Positions 36,897 to 46,301 are shown, counted from the first letter of the stretch. The stretch: DNA of 64,000 nucleotides from Paraburkholderia fungorum (GCF_900099835.1 NZ_FNKP01000001.1:620001-684000); one strand, 5' to 3'. Notes: generated by a model not told the origin, from the letters alone. A program made the numbers and translations.

Positions 36897-37865
36897 ATGT
36901 CCCCAACTCCCGCTCAATCTGGCCGTCCGGCCTATGATTCCCGGCGCCTCCGGCGTATTTTCGACCGTCGCGCCGAGACTTTCGGCGACGTCGCATTCCT
37001 GCCGCGCGAAATTGCGCAACGCATGCGCGAGCGTCTCGACTTCATCAAGGTCGCGCCGACGAGCGTGCTCGACGCCGGTTGCGGCGCGGGCGAAGACATC
37101 CCCGCACTGCGCGAACGCTTTCCCGAGGCACCGGTGTTCGGCACCGATCTGTCGCGCGGGATGCTCGCACGAGCGTTACACCATGACTCCGGCGACACCA
37201 GCTGGCGGCGCTTTTTGCCGGCATCGCTCGGCAAGGCGCTCGGCGCGCGTGGTCCGCGATTCGCGCAAGCCGACTTTTCCGCGTTGCCGTTTGCGGGCGG
37301 CGCGTTCGAGTTCATCTGGTCGAATCTCGCGTTGCATTGGCACTCGCGGCCCGATCTCGTGTTCCCCGAGTGGCAACGTGTACTCAAGGTGAATGGTCTG
37401 CTGATGTTCAGCACGCTCGGCCCGGACACGCTCAAGGAGCTGCGCGGCGCCTATGCTGAAGTAGAGGCGGCTCACGGTGCGGCATCGCGCAAGCATGTGA
37501 TCGATTTCGTCGATATGCACGACCTCGGCGATATGCTGGTCGAAAGCGGCTTCGAAATTCCGGTGATGGACCAGGAGACGATCACGATCACGTACAAGTC
37601 GCCCGAGTCGCTGCTTGCCGATGTGCGGCGCTGGGGCGCTTATCCGTTCGAACGTGACACGGCGTCGGCTGCCCCGGCGGCGCGCCGGTTGCACAAGGCT
37701 TTGCTGGCTGCACTGGAAGCGCGTCGTCGCGCCGACGGCACCATCGCGCTGACTTTCGAAGTGATTTACGGACACGCGTGGAAGGCCGTTCCGAGGACTA
37801 CCGCGGAAGGGCACGGCATCGTTCGAATCGAGGACATTGGCAGGGGTTCACAGAGGAATCGTTGA
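36897..37865 (+). CDS. SAM-dependent methyltransferase, BioC-like
   Basis: This 322-residue class I methyltransferase has the SAM-binding motif VLDAGCGAGEDIPALRERFP, the acidic loop FGTDLSRGML, and motif II SNLALHWHSRPDLVFPEW. The SNLALHW and MFSTLGPDTLKELR segments resemble BioC, which methylates malonyl-ACP at the start of biotin synthesis. No other biotin gene is near, so the function is a family-level inference. The ATG at 36897 is favoured. Confidence 0.82.
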   Translation: MSPTPAQSGRPAYDSRRLRRIFDRRAETFGDVAFLPREIAQRMRERLDFIKVAPTSVLDAGCGAGEDIPALRERFPEAPVFGTDLSRGMLARALHHDSGDTSWRRFLPASLGKALGARGPRFAQADFSALPFAGGAFEFIWSNLALHWHSRPDLVFPEWQRVLKVNGLLMFSTLGPDTLKELRGAYAEVEAAHGAASRKHVIDFVDMHDLGDMLVESGFEIPVMDQETITITYKSPESLLADVRRWGAYPFERDTASAAPAARRLHKALLAALEARRRADGTIALTFEVIYGHAWKAVPRTTAEGHGIVRIEDIGRGSQRNR

Positions 37866-37982
37866 CGCGGAAAGAGGGCATCTGTTATGTCTGAAATTTC
37901 CGCTTCAAAAAGACCCGCAAAAGACCCGTGAAAATGGCGGAAAGGCTTGTCCTGTCGGGCTTTCGGGCCAATCGGGGCTTGC

Positions 37983-38011
37983 TTGTGGATGCTCTGGATC
38001 GCGCCTATAAT
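37983..38011 (+). promoter_or_regulatory. Sigma-70 promoter of the cytochrome oxidase cluster
   Basis: TTGTGG and a perfect TATAAT (38006-38011) are 17 bases apart. They lie about 100 bases before the DUF2244 gene in the 242-base gap after the methyltransferase, and are the best promoter for the downstream cta genes. Confidence 0.7.
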
Positions 38012-38107
38012 GCGTCAGTTTGTCGCCCGGAGTTCCCACATCAGGCGCGGCAGACCGAGGCGCAGGGCTGCAACATGAAGTGAAGCTGAAGTGACGCGGT
38101 ATGGTTC

Positions 38108-38644
38108 ATGCGGCCAGATTTCTGGCAGCAAGGAATGGCCGAAGGCGGTGATTCGCAGGAGGCAGCGTTGGGCGCATCAGATCATCTGTTGGCAGATTCT
38201 GAGCCGGTCCTCAAAGACTGGACGATGAAACGCAACTGCTCGATCTCGCCCCGGCAGTTCATCTGTCTCTACGTGTCACTTGCGTTGTTCTCGCTGGCAA
38301 TTGCATTCATGCTGGTTCTGGTCGGCGCCTGGCTGGTGCTGCCGTTCACCGGAATCGAATTGCTGGCGGTCGGTATCGCCTTTGCCATCTATGCGCGTCA
38401 TGCTGTGGATTACGAGCGGATCCGGCTGTATCCGAATCGGCTCGTGATAGAGCAGGTCAGTGCCGAGCAGCTTACGCAGTTCGAATTCAATCCGTGCTGG
38501 GTGCGGATCGAGCCGGGCGCAACGCCGCGTGACCACATCAAACTGGTTTCGCGCGGCCAGACGATCATGATCGGGCAACATCTCGCGCAGTATCGGCGCG
38601 CGCAGTTCGCAGACGAATTGCGTATATGGCTCGCACGTTGTTAG
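38108..38644 (+). CDS. DUF2244 integral membrane protein
   Basis: This protein of up to 178 residues has the DUF2244 core: MKRNCSISPRQFICLYVSLALF, two membrane segments and a WVRIEPG motif. The family commonly lies beside cytochrome c oxidase genes and is thought to assist the complex; its role is not established. The N-terminus is uncertain, with possible ATGs at 38108, 38135 and 38225. It begins the cta block, 88 bases before ctaC. Confidence 0.82.
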   Translation: MRPDFWQQGMAEGGDSQEAALGASDHLLADSEPVLKDWTMKRNCSISPRQFICLYVSLALFSLAIAFMLVLVGAWLVLPFTGIELLAVGIAFAIYARHAVDYERIRLYPNRLVIEQVSAEQLTQFEFNPCWVRIEPGATPRDHIKLVSRGQTIMIGQHLAQYRRAQFADELRIWLARC

Positions 38645-38732
38645 ACGTGCCAGGCACGAAGCGTTCAACCGGAATGCGAGAAAGCTGCCAGCGGGGTCGA
38701 GAGTTTGAATGGAAAATTTGGGTAAGGAAGCT

Positions 38733-40349
38733 ATGAAAACAATCAAGCGAGCGCTCATGGGCGTGCTGGCGACAAGCGGACTGCTTTTCGCCGGAGCTGC
38801 CCTGGCAGTAGGTGATGCTCCTGGCGGCCCTGCCGTCAACGCCATCAACCTTCAGCCGCCTGCGTCAAAAATCGCTGAGGAGCTATTCAGCCTGCATATG
38901 TTCATGCTGGCGCTTTGCACGGTGATTTTTGTCGGCGTGTTCGCCGTGATGTTTTATTCGGTCTTTGCGCACCGCAAATCGAAAGGCCATAAAGCTTCGA
39001 ATTTCCACGAAAGCACCACGGTCGAAATTATCTGGACGATCGTGCCGTTCGTGATCGTCGTCTTGATGGCGCTGCCCGCCACCAAGACCGTCGTCGCGAT
39101 GAAGGACACCTCGAACGCCGACCTCACCATCAAGGTCACCGGCTATCAGTGGAAATGGGGTTACGACTACGTGAAGGGCCCGGGCGAGGGCATCGGCTTC
39201 CTGTCCACGCTGGCTACGCCGCGTGCGCAAACCGACGGTCATGAACCGATCGGCACGCTGTATCTGCAGGAAGTCGACAATCCGCTGGTCGTCCCGGTCG
39301 ACAAGAAAATCCGCATCATCACCACTGCGAACGACGTGGTCCACTCCTGGTACGTGCCGGCATTCGGCGTGAAGCAGGACGCGATTCCGGGCTTCGTGCG
39401 CGATACGTGGTTCAAGGCTAACCGGGTCGGCACATTCCGCGGCTTCTGTACGGAACTCTGCGGCAAGGAACACGCGTTCATGCCGGTCGTAGTCGAAGTG
39501 CTGTCCGCAGACGACTACGCGAAGTGGGTGGACGTGCAGAAGAAGAAAATGGCCGCAGGCCAGGACGATCCGAACAAGACCTACACGTTGGCAGAGTTGA
39601 TGGAGCGAGGCGGCAAGGTGTATGCAGCGAACTGCGCGGTGTGCCACCAGCCGACCGGCAAGGGCGCGGGCGAATTCCCGGCGCTCGACGGCAGCAAGAT
39701 TGCCAACGGCCCGATCGCCCAGCACGTCAGCCTCGTGCTGAAGGGCAAGAACGCAATGCCTTCGTGGGCGCCGACGCTGAACGACGTCGAAATCGCTTCG
39801 GTGATCACGTACGAACGTAATTCGTGGGGTAACCACACCGGCGACATTCTCCAGCCGAAGCAGGTCGCGGATGCCCGTAACGGCAAGCTGCCCGAAGGCG
39901 GCGACCATCTCGCCGACGCGGGCGCGGCGGCGGCTGCGAGCGGTGCGGCTGCAGGCGCAAGCGGCGCAGAAGCGGCATCGGCCGCGCCGGCAGCCGCGGC
40001 ACCTGCATCCGATAACGCAGCGGCGCCGCAGGCCGACCTGCCGGCGAGCGTCTACTTCGACACGGGCAAGAGCACGCTGCCGGCTGACGCGAAAGCGGCA
40101 GTCGACGCAGCCGCGGCCTACGCGAAAGCGCATCCGGACGCGAAATTCACGTTGTCGGGCTACACCGACGCCACCGGTTCCGCCGAGCTCAACGCGAAGC
40201 TCGCGAAGACCCGTGCCGAAGCCGTGCGCGACGCGCTCAAGGCAGCCGGCATCGCAGAAGACAAAATTATTTTAAAGAAACCGGAAACGGTCACTGGCGG
40301 CAGCGACGCAAAAGCAGCACGACGCGTTCAGATCGACGCGGCTGCCTGA
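38733..40349 (+). CDS. ctaC: Cytochrome c oxidase subunit II with cytochrome c and OmpA-like domains
   Basis: Subunit II accepts electrons into the CuA centre of the aa3 oxidase. The 538-residue protein has a signal peptide (to about residue 25), two membrane segments (about 55-78 and 97-115), the CuA domain with His204, Cys239, Cys243, His247 and Met250, a cytochrome c domain with CAVCH (301-305) and Met342, an Ala-rich linker (about 394-435), and an OmpA-like domain (about 437-538) with Asp479 in SGYTDATG and Arg494. The last domain is an unusual addition that could contact peptidoglycan. The ATG at 38733 follows AAGGAAG; an ATG at 38709 is the alternative. Confidence 0.95.
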   Translation: MKTIKRALMGVLATSGLLFAGAALAVGDAPGGPAVNAINLQPPASKIAEELFSLHMFMLALCTVIFVGVFAVMFYSVFAHRKSKGHKASNFHESTTVEIIWTIVPFVIVVLMALPATKTVVAMKDTSNADLTIKVTGYQWKWGYDYVKGPGEGIGFLSTLATPRAQTDGHEPIGTLYLQEVDNPLVVPVDKKIRIITTANDVVHSWYVPAFGVKQDAIPGFVRDTWFKANRVGTFRGFCTELCGKEHAFMPVVVEVLSADDYAKWVDVQKKKMAAGQDDPNKTYTLAELMERGGKVYAANCAVCHQPTGKGAGEFPALDGSKIANGPIAQHVSLVLKGKNAMPSWAPTLNDVEIASVITYERNSWGNHTGDILQPKQVADARNGKLPEGGDHLADAGAAAAASGAAAGASGAEAASAAPAAAAPASDNAAAPQADLPASVYFDTGKSTLPADAKAAVDAAAAYAKAHPDAKFTLSGYTDATGSAELNAKLAKTRAEAVRDALKAAGIAEDKIILKKPETVTGGSDAKAARRVQIDAAA

Positions 40350-40392
40350 CGTATTCACGGAAAGCACGCAGTATTCGCTTTAGGAGATTGTC

Positions 40393-42006
40393 ATGTCTAG
40401 CATCGGACACGATGTAACCGCGGGCCACGAGCACGTGCACGGCGACCATGCACACGAACTGCCGCATGGCTGGCGTCGTTGGCTGTTTGCAACCAATCAC
40501 AAAGACATCGGTACGCTGTACCTGATCTTCTCGTTCACCATGTTCCTGTCCGGGGGCGTGATGGCGCTGGGGATCCGTGCCGAACTGTTCGAACCGGGCC
40601 TGCAGATCATGCGTCCCGAGTTCTTCAACCAGTTGACCACCATGCACGGCCTGATCATGGTGTTCGGCGCGATCATGCCGGCGTTCGTCGGCTTCGCGAA
40701 CTGGATGGTGCCGTTGCAGATCGGCGCGTCGGACATGGCTTTCGCGCGGATGAACAACTTCAGCTTCTGGCTGCTGCCGGTGGCGGCGGTGTTGCTGGTC
40801 GGTTCGTTCTTCGCACCGGGCGGCGCGACCGCTGCGGGCTGGACGCTCTATGCTCCGTTGTCCACGCAAATGGGCCCGGGCATGGACTTCGCGATTTTCG
40901 CGGTCCACTTGATGGGTGCTTCGTCGATCATGGGCGGCATCAACATCGTCGTGACGATTCTGAACATGCGCGCCCCCGGCCTCACGCTGATGAAGATGCC
41001 GATGTTCGTGTGGACGTGGCTGATCACCGCATATCTGCTAATCGCGGTGATGCCGGTTCTGGCGGGCGCGATCACGATGGTGCTGTTCGATCGCCACTTC
41101 GGCACGTCGTTCTTCAACGCGGCAGGCGGCGGCGACCCGGTGATGTACCAGCACATCTTCTGGTTCTTCGGGCACCCCGAGGTCTACATCATGATCTTGC
41201 CGGCGTTCGGGATCGTGTCGCAAGTGATCCCGGCGTTCTCGCGCAAGCCGCTGTTCGGCTATAGCTCGATGGTGTACGCAACGTCGTCGATCGCGATCCT
41301 GTCGTTCATGGTCTGGGCGCACCACATGTTCGCGACCGGCATGCCGGTGACGGGCCAGCTGTTCTTCATGTACGCGACGATGCTGATCGCCGTGCCGACC
41401 GGCGTGAAGGTGTTCAACTGGGTCGCGACGATGTGGCGCGGTTCGCTCAGCTTTGAAACCCCGATGCTGTTCGCCGTCGGCTTCCTGATCGTGTTCACGT
41501 TCGGCGGTCTGTCGGGCCTGATGCTGGCGATGGCGCCGCTCGACATCCAGTATCACGGAACCTATTTCGTGGTCGCGCACTTCCACTACGTGCTGGTGGC
41601 GGGGTCGCTGTTCGCGCTCTTCTCCGGCTGGTACTACTGGGCGCCGAAGTGGACCGGCTGGATGTACAACGAAACGCGCGGCAAGATCCACTTCTGGGCG
41701 TCGATGTTCTTCTTCAACCTCGCGTTCCTGCCGATGCACTTCGTCGGTCTCGCCGGCATGCCGCGTCGTTACGCCGACTACCCGGCGCAGTTCACCGACT
41801 GGAATCAGGTTATTTCGATCGGCGCGTTCGGCTTCGGTCTGGCGCAGGTCTACTTCCTGTTCGCGGTTGCACTGCCGGCCTACCGTGGCGGCGGCGAGCT
41901 CGAAGAGGCGGGCGACAAGCCGTGGGACGGCGCAACGGGCCTCGAATGGACCGTGCCGAGCCCGGCTCCGTTCCACACGTTCGAACATCCGCCGACCGTC
42001 GAATAA
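40393..42006 (+). CDS. ctaD: Cytochrome c oxidase subunit I
   Basis: This 537-residue integral membrane subunit holds haem a and the haem a3-CuB oxygen-reducing centre. CuB and haem ligands are visible in HPEVYIMILPAFG (with the cross-linked Tyr), AHHMF and HFHYVLVAG; TMHGLIMVF carries a haem a ligand. Twelve membrane segments are expected. AGGAGA precedes the ATG. The His-rich N-terminus (GHEHVHGDHAHELPHG) may bind metal. Confidence 0.97.
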   Translation: MSSIGHDVTAGHEHVHGDHAHELPHGWRRWLFATNHKDIGTLYLIFSFTMFLSGGVMALGIRAELFEPGLQIMRPEFFNQLTTMHGLIMVFGAIMPAFVGFANWMVPLQIGASDMAFARMNNFSFWLLPVAAVLLVGSFFAPGGATAAGWTLYAPLSTQMGPGMDFAIFAVHLMGASSIMGGINIVVTILNMRAPGLTLMKMPMFVWTWLITAYLLIAVMPVLAGAITMVLFDRHFGTSFFNAAGGGDPVMYQHIFWFFGHPEVYIMILPAFGIVSQVIPAFSRKPLFGYSSMVYATSSIAILSFMVWAHHMFATGMPVTGQLFFMYATMLIAVPTGVKVFNWVATMWRGSLSFETPMLFAVGFLIVFTFGGLSGLMLAMAPLDIQYHGTYFVVAHFHYVLVAGSLFALFSGWYYWAPKWTGWMYNETRGKIHFWASMFFFNLAFLPMHFVGLAGMPRRYADYPAQFTDWNQVISIGAFGFGLAQVYFLFAVALPAYRGGGELEEAGDKPWDGATGLEWTVPSPAPFHTFEHPPTVE

Positions 42007-42149
42007 GCGGTTGGATTCTGGCGGGAGGCCTGGCTCTGGCGGCATCGTCTGGATGCAGCGAGTCGAACCAGGCTTCCACCAGCAGGCGGTGGCGCTCCAG
42101 TTACGAACCGGCGCATCCGCCAGTCACAAAAGCATTCAGAAAGTCGAGC

Positions 42150-42284
42150 ATGACGCGCAATCCACAGGAAAGACGTACGCCGGAACAGATTCGCGCGGGC
42201 AACAGGCGGATTGGGTTGGTGATGTTTGTGATCGCGGCGATTTTTTTCGCGAGCGTCATCATCAAGCAGCGCTGGTTCACCTGA
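42150..42284 (+). CDS. Cytochrome oxidase small assembly protein
   Basis: This 44-residue protein has a basic N-terminus (MTRNPQERRTPEQIRAGNRR) and one membrane segment (IGLVMFVIAAIFFASVII). Small proteins of this form lie between ctaD and ctaG in betaproteobacteria and are annotated as oxidase assembly factors. It is too short for ordinary gene finders. Position and shape support it; the function is by association. Confidence 0.75.
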   Translation: MTRNPQERRTPEQIRAGNRRIGLVMFVIAAIFFASVIIKQRWFT

Positions 42285-42356
42285 GGTTCGCCCGGCGGTT
42301 GGTTTAGCAGCAGCCTCACCGCTGAAATCTGGTTAGCAGGTTTGTTGAGGATTCAG

Positions 42357-42980
42357 ATGTCGACGCAACCGCCGGCTCAGGCCGACCGCTCTTTCAACCG
42401 TGTGATGCTGATCAAGCTGTTCATCGTCGCGGCGATGATGTTCGGCTTCGGGTTCGCGCTGGTGCCGATGTATCGGGCGATCTGCCAGATTACCGGGATC
42501 AACAACCTCGTTCAGCGCGATGCCACGGTGCGCGAGGCAAAGAATACGCAGGTCGACATGAGCCGCACGATTTCAATCGAATTCGATGCGAACGCACGCG
42601 GCCCGCTCGGTTTCAAGCCGGAACAGCGCAGCATGGACGTGCATCCGGGCGAAGTGACGACAGTGATGTACGAGGTCAGCAACGAACAGGCGCGCACGAT
42701 CCAGGCGCAAGCCATTCCGAGCTATGCGCCGAAGCAGGCCACCGAGTACTTCAGAAAGATCGAGTGTTTCTGCTTTACGCAGCAGACGTTGACGGCGAAC
42801 CAGACCAGACGCTTGCCGGTCGTGTTCGTGGTCGATCCGAAGTTGCCGAAGGACGTGAAGACGATCACGTTGTCGTACACGTTTTTCGAACTGAACACGC
42901 CGGCAGCGGCGACGGCCGGCAGCGCGGCGCCCACTGCCAGCACGACGAATCCGGCGGCGGCTTCCGCCAATCCCGCGTGA
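42357..42980 (+). CDS. ctaG: Cytochrome c oxidase assembly protein CtaG/Cox11
   Basis: Cox11 delivers copper to CuB of subunit I. The 207-residue protein has one N-terminal membrane segment and a periplasmic domain with the copper-binding IECFCFTQQTL and the conserved VPMYRAICQITG. The C-terminus is an Ala/Thr-rich tail. GAGGA precedes the ATG at 42357. Confidence 0.95.
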   Translation: MSTQPPAQADRSFNRVMLIKLFIVAAMMFGFGFALVPMYRAICQITGINNLVQRDATVREAKNTQVDMSRTISIEFDANARGPLGFKPEQRSMDVHPGEVTTVMYEVSNEQARTIQAQAIPSYAPKQATEYFRKIECFCFTQQTLTANQTRRLPVVFVVDPKLPKDVKTITLSYTFFELNTPAAATAGSAAPTASTTNPAAASANPA

Positions 42981-43015
42981 CGGCAGCGGCCGTCGGCGAA
43001 TGAAGACGAGACGAG

Positions 43016-43225
43016 ATGAGCGATAACGGCGGCAGTCCGCGCAAAAGCAGTTTTGGTCAGTCGATGCGTGCCGTGTTCTGGTCGTTTTTTGGCGTGCGCA
43101 AGCGCCGCGATCTGGAAGCGGACGCCACGCAACTGAATCCGCTGCATGTGGTTGCTGCTGCGTTGATCACTGCGGCAATTTTCATTGGCGTGCTGATTCT
43201 GGTCGTGCGCGCGGTGGTCGGTTAA
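43016..43225 (+). CDS. DUF2970 small membrane protein
   Basis: This 69-residue protein has a C-terminal membrane segment (VVAAALITAAIFIGVLILVV) and the DUF2970 pattern SFFGVRKRRDLEAD. The family lies between ctaG and ctaE in many betaproteobacteria and is probably an oxidase accessory factor of unknown detail. Confidence 0.82.
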   Translation: MSDNGGSPRKSSFGQSMRAVFWSFFGVRKRRDLEADATQLNPLHVVAAALITAAIFIGVLILVVRAVVG

Positions 43226-43373
43226 AGCGGCGCGCGTGCAGGCGACGTAGTGATGAGAGCCAAGGGCGGAGACAGCGGGCCCACGAATTAGAGAGAAGCG
43301 ATGCGGTATCGACGCGTCGCCGAGGACACAGCCGGACATTCCGGAACAACTGGACTGAAGTGGAGAATCAAGA

Positions 43374-44231
43374 ATGAGCGGTCAAAACGAGAGCCCGTAC
43401 TATTTCGTACCGCATCCGTCGCGGCATCCGATCAGCGCCGCTATCGGGTTGCTGGTCATGCTCGGATCGCTTGCGGCCTGGATCAACGAACACGACTGGG
43501 CGCCGATTGGCGTCGTGGCCGGCTTGTTGTGGCTGCTCTTCACGCTGTGGCACTGGTTCGGCGACGCGATTGCCGAATCGGAAGGCGGCATGTACGGCAA
43601 GAATGTCGACAAGTCGTACCGCTGGAGCATGAGCTGGTTCATCTTCTCCGAAGTGATGTTCTTCGGTGCGTTCTTCGGCGCGTTGTTCTATGCGCGTGAA
43701 ATTGCGCTGCATCAACTGGGCAGTCTCGATTACAAGCTGATCTGGCCTGATTTCTCGGCGGTCTGGCCGAACAACGGACCGGCTGCGCTGGTGTCGCAAT
43801 ACAAGTCGATGCAGCCGTGGCCGGTGCCGACCATCAACACGGCGTTGCTTCTTTCGTCGGGCGCGACGTTGACGGTGTCGCACCATGCGCTGCGCGAGAA
43901 TCATCGCAAGAAAGCGATCATCTGGCTGGCGGCTACGCTCGTGCTGGGCGTGTGCTTTCTGTTCCTGCAGGGCTTCGAATATTTTCACGCGTACAACGAA
44001 CTGAATCTGACGCTGGCTTCGGGCGTGTACGGTTCGACGTTCTTCCTGCTGACGGGTTTCCACGGTTTCCACGTGTTTCTCGGCGGCACGATGCTGGCGG
44101 TGGTGCTGGCACGGCTGATTCGCGGTCACTTCACGGCCGAGCATCACTTTGCGTTCGAAGGCGCCGCCTGGTACTGGCACTTTGTGGACGTCGTGTGGCT
44201 TGGGCTGTACGTCGTCGTGTACTGGCTGTAA
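43374..44231 (+). CDS. ctaE: Cytochrome c oxidase subunit III
   Basis: This 285-residue polytopic subunit stabilises the oxidase core. It shows YRWSMSWFIFSEVMFFGAFFGALFYAR, LLSSGATLTVSHHAL, LTGFHGFHVFLGG and the terminal AAWYWHFVDVVWLGLYVVVYW. GGAG precedes the ATG. A terminator follows downstream. Confidence 0.96.
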   Translation: MSGQNESPYYFVPHPSRHPISAAIGLLVMLGSLAAWINEHDWAPIGVVAGLLWLLFTLWHWFGDAIAESEGGMYGKNVDKSYRWSMSWFIFSEVMFFGAFFGALFYAREIALHQLGSLDYKLIWPDFSAVWPNNGPAALVSQYKSMQPWPVPTINTALLLSSGATLTVSHHALRENHRKKAIIWLAATLVLGVCFLFLQGFEYFHAYNELNLTLASGVYGSTFFLLTGFHGFHVFLGGTMLAVVLARLIRGHFTAEHHFAFEGAAWYWHFVDVVWLGLYVVVYWL

Positions 44232-44329
44232 CGCAATCTGGTTTGCGCTGACCGGTTATCCGGAGTGTGCAGGCCGTTCGCGCAACGCCGCTCGCGGCGA
44301 GCGCAAGCAGTAGGTAACGATCAAAGCAG

Positions 44330-44365
44330 CGCCGCCCTCGACCCTGTCAGGGCGGCGTTTTGTTT
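44330..44365 (+). terminator. Terminator after ctaE
   Basis: CGCCGCCCT and AGGGCGGCG form a 9-base stem with a 10-base loop, followed by TTTTGTTT, about 100 bases after ctaE. Confidence 0.82.
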
Positions 44366-44506
44366 GGCGGATTGGAGGGCGGGTGTCGACGGTGAGCAAT
44401 GTTGCCACGCGCTCGAGACAGCAGACGCAGCGGTAAATCAGTTGCAGTCTTGATCGCTCGCGAGCAGCCGGCAATGGCCGGCCGACGCGAGAGTTGATCG
44501 CCGGAC

Positions 44507-44716
44507 TCAGCGTCCGTACGGAATACCGGTGGACTGAATCCAGCCCATCCAATGCGCGAAGAGGATGAACAGGAACAGCGAGATCGACAGACCCACCCGC
44601 GTGGCGAGCGACCAGACCATCCGTTTGGTTTTGCCCTTGTCATGCATCATGAAATACAGCGCCGACACCATGCTGGCGATGATCAGGACGAAGGCAATGG
44701 GAACGAGAATGTGCAT
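44507..44716 (-). CDS. Twin-transmembrane protein (DUF2909)
   Basis: This 69-residue protein has two membrane segments (LVPIAFVLIIASMVSALYFM and ISLFLFILFAHWMGW) separated by a basic loop. It matches the DUF2909 pattern found beside SURF1 genes in betaproteobacteria. It is transcribed opposite to the oxidase genes. The ATG at 44716 gives the family start MHILVPI. Confidence 0.8.
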   Translation of the reverse strand: MHILVPIAFVLIIASMVSALYFMMHDKGKTKRMVWSLATRVGLSISLFLFILFAHWMGWIQSTGIPYGR

Positions 44717-44827
44717 GGAGCTAGCTGAAACCAGAAAGCGCAGAGGCAAGACGTTTATTATCGCACCGCATGCGGGCGTTTGCCGCAGGTTCCAGGCGTC
44801 GACGCCAGCACCGCTGGAGCGCGTTCA

Positions 44828-45556
44828 ATGAAGATTCGCCTGATCCCCGCGTTGCTGATTCTGCTGGTGATCGTCGTGACCGTGCGCCTCGGTTTCTGGC
44901 AGCGCGACCGTGCGCATCAGAAGGAAGCGCTTGAGGCGCATATCACGCAGTTCGAGAATGCACCCGCGCAGCCGTTGGGCAGCGCACCGGTCGAATTGAA
45001 AGACATCGAGTTTCATCGGGTGAAGGCGCGCGGCACGTTTGTCGCGGATAAGGTCGTCTACCTGGATAATCGTCCGTATAACGATCAGCCCGGCTTTTAC
45101 GTCGTGATGCCTTTTAAACTGGCCGACGGCGGTTACGTGCTGGTCAATCGCGGCTGGCTGCCGCGCAATATGAGCAATCGCGAAACCATCGCGCCCTATA
45201 CGACGCCACCGGGCGAAGTCGAGATCGAGGGTATCGTGCGCGCCGACGCGTCACGCGCTTTCGAGTTGGGGCAGGGCGGCTCGGCCGCGCATCAGTTGAT
45301 CCGCCAGAATCTGGATACCGCCGCGTACGCAGCGGAAACCGGGCTGCCGCTGCACCCGTTCGTGATCCAGCAATTGAGCGACGACGGCGACCAACTGGTG
45401 CGCGACTGGCCCGCACCGGATAACGGCGTCGAGCGAAATTACGGCTACATGTTCCAGTGGTGGGGCATGGCGGCGGCGGCTCTGGTTTTCGGCCTGTACG
45501 CCGCGCGCCGCGCCGCCAGAAAAGAGCAGACGCAAGAGCACGCGCCGGGCGCGTAA
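44828..45556 (+). CDS. SURF1-family oxidase assembly protein
   Basis: SURF1 proteins help insert haem a into cytochrome oxidase. The 242-residue protein has membrane segments at both ends, GFWQRDRAHQKEAL near the start, and the motifs FHRVKARGTF, YVVMPFKLADGGYVLVNRGWLP and RNYGYMFQWWGMA. The ATG at 44828 places the first membrane segment at the N-terminus. Confidence 0.93.
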   Translation: MKIRLIPALLILLVIVVTVRLGFWQRDRAHQKEALEAHITQFENAPAQPLGSAPVELKDIEFHRVKARGTFVADKVVYLDNRPYNDQPGFYVVMPFKLADGGYVLVNRGWLPRNMSNRETIAPYTTPPGEVEIEGIVRADASRAFELGQGGSAAHQLIRQNLDTAAYAAETGLPLHPFVIQQLSDDGDQLVRDWPAPDNGVERNYGYMFQWWGMAAAALVFGLYAARRAARKEQTQEHAPGA

Positions 45557-45638
45557 TGCAGCACGTATGCGGTGTGCCGGCCGGTCTGCCCTGCGCAGAA
45601 GGCGATCCCACCGCGCAATCACTGAAAGAGGTCCTGTA

Positions 45639-46301
45639 GTGTCGACGCAATCTCCCCGTTCGCCGCAAGCCCGCAAACCCGCCGCGCCGGAAGCGATGCC
45701 CGGCCAGCCCAACGGCCCCGGCTCCTGGAAAAGTGGCCGCTGGATTCTGCTGCTGCTGGTGATCATCGGCGCCGCGCCGATTGTCGTGTCGTATTTCACG
45801 TACTACGTCATCAAACCAACCGGCGGCAGCACGAGTTACGGCACGCTGGTCGAGCCGCAACGGCCGATTCCCGACTCGCTCGTGGTCACCGGTGAAGACG
45901 GCAAACCGCTGAAGCTCGACACCTTGCGCGGCCGTTGGCTGATGATCTCCGTCGACAGCAGTTCGTGCGACAAAGCCTGCGTCACGAAGCTCTATTTCAT
46001 GCGGCAAATCCGCGCAGCTCAGGGGCCGGAACGCGAGCGCGTCGTAGAAGTGTGGTTGCGCACCGATGCAGACAAGGTCGCAGACGTGATACAAACCGCC
46101 TATCCCGAAACCAGCATGCTGGTCGCCGACCCGGCGCAGGTGTCGGCGTGGCTGCCCACCGATAAGGGCACCAAAGTGACCGACCACCTCTATCTGGTCG
46201 ATCCGAACGGCAATCTGATGATGCGTTTTCCGAAAGATCCGAACCCGAGCAAGATCAAGGGTGACGTGACGAAGCTGCTCAAATGGTCGAGCATCGGCTG
46301 A
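45639..46301 (+). CDS. SCO-like membrane-anchored thioredoxin-fold protein
   Basis: This 220-residue protein has one membrane segment (WILLLLVIIGAAPIVVSYF) and a periplasmic SCO-like domain with the CxxxC motif CDKAC. It likely serves copper handling for CuA together with the SCO1 protein encoded 2.7 kb downstream, but it lacks the usual SCO surroundings (CPxxCP). The GTG at 45639 follows AGAGG. Confidence 0.8.
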   Translation: MSTQSPRSPQARKPAAPEAMPGQPNGPGSWKSGRWILLLLVIIGAAPIVVSYFTYYVIKPTGGSTSYGTLVEPQRPIPDSLVVTGEDGKPLKLDTLRGRWLMISVDSSSCDKACVTKLYFMRQIRAAQGPERERVVEVWLRTDADKVADVIQTAYPETSMLVADPAQVSAWLPTDKGTKVTDHLYLVDPNGNLMMRFPKDPNPSKIKGDVTKLLKWSSIG

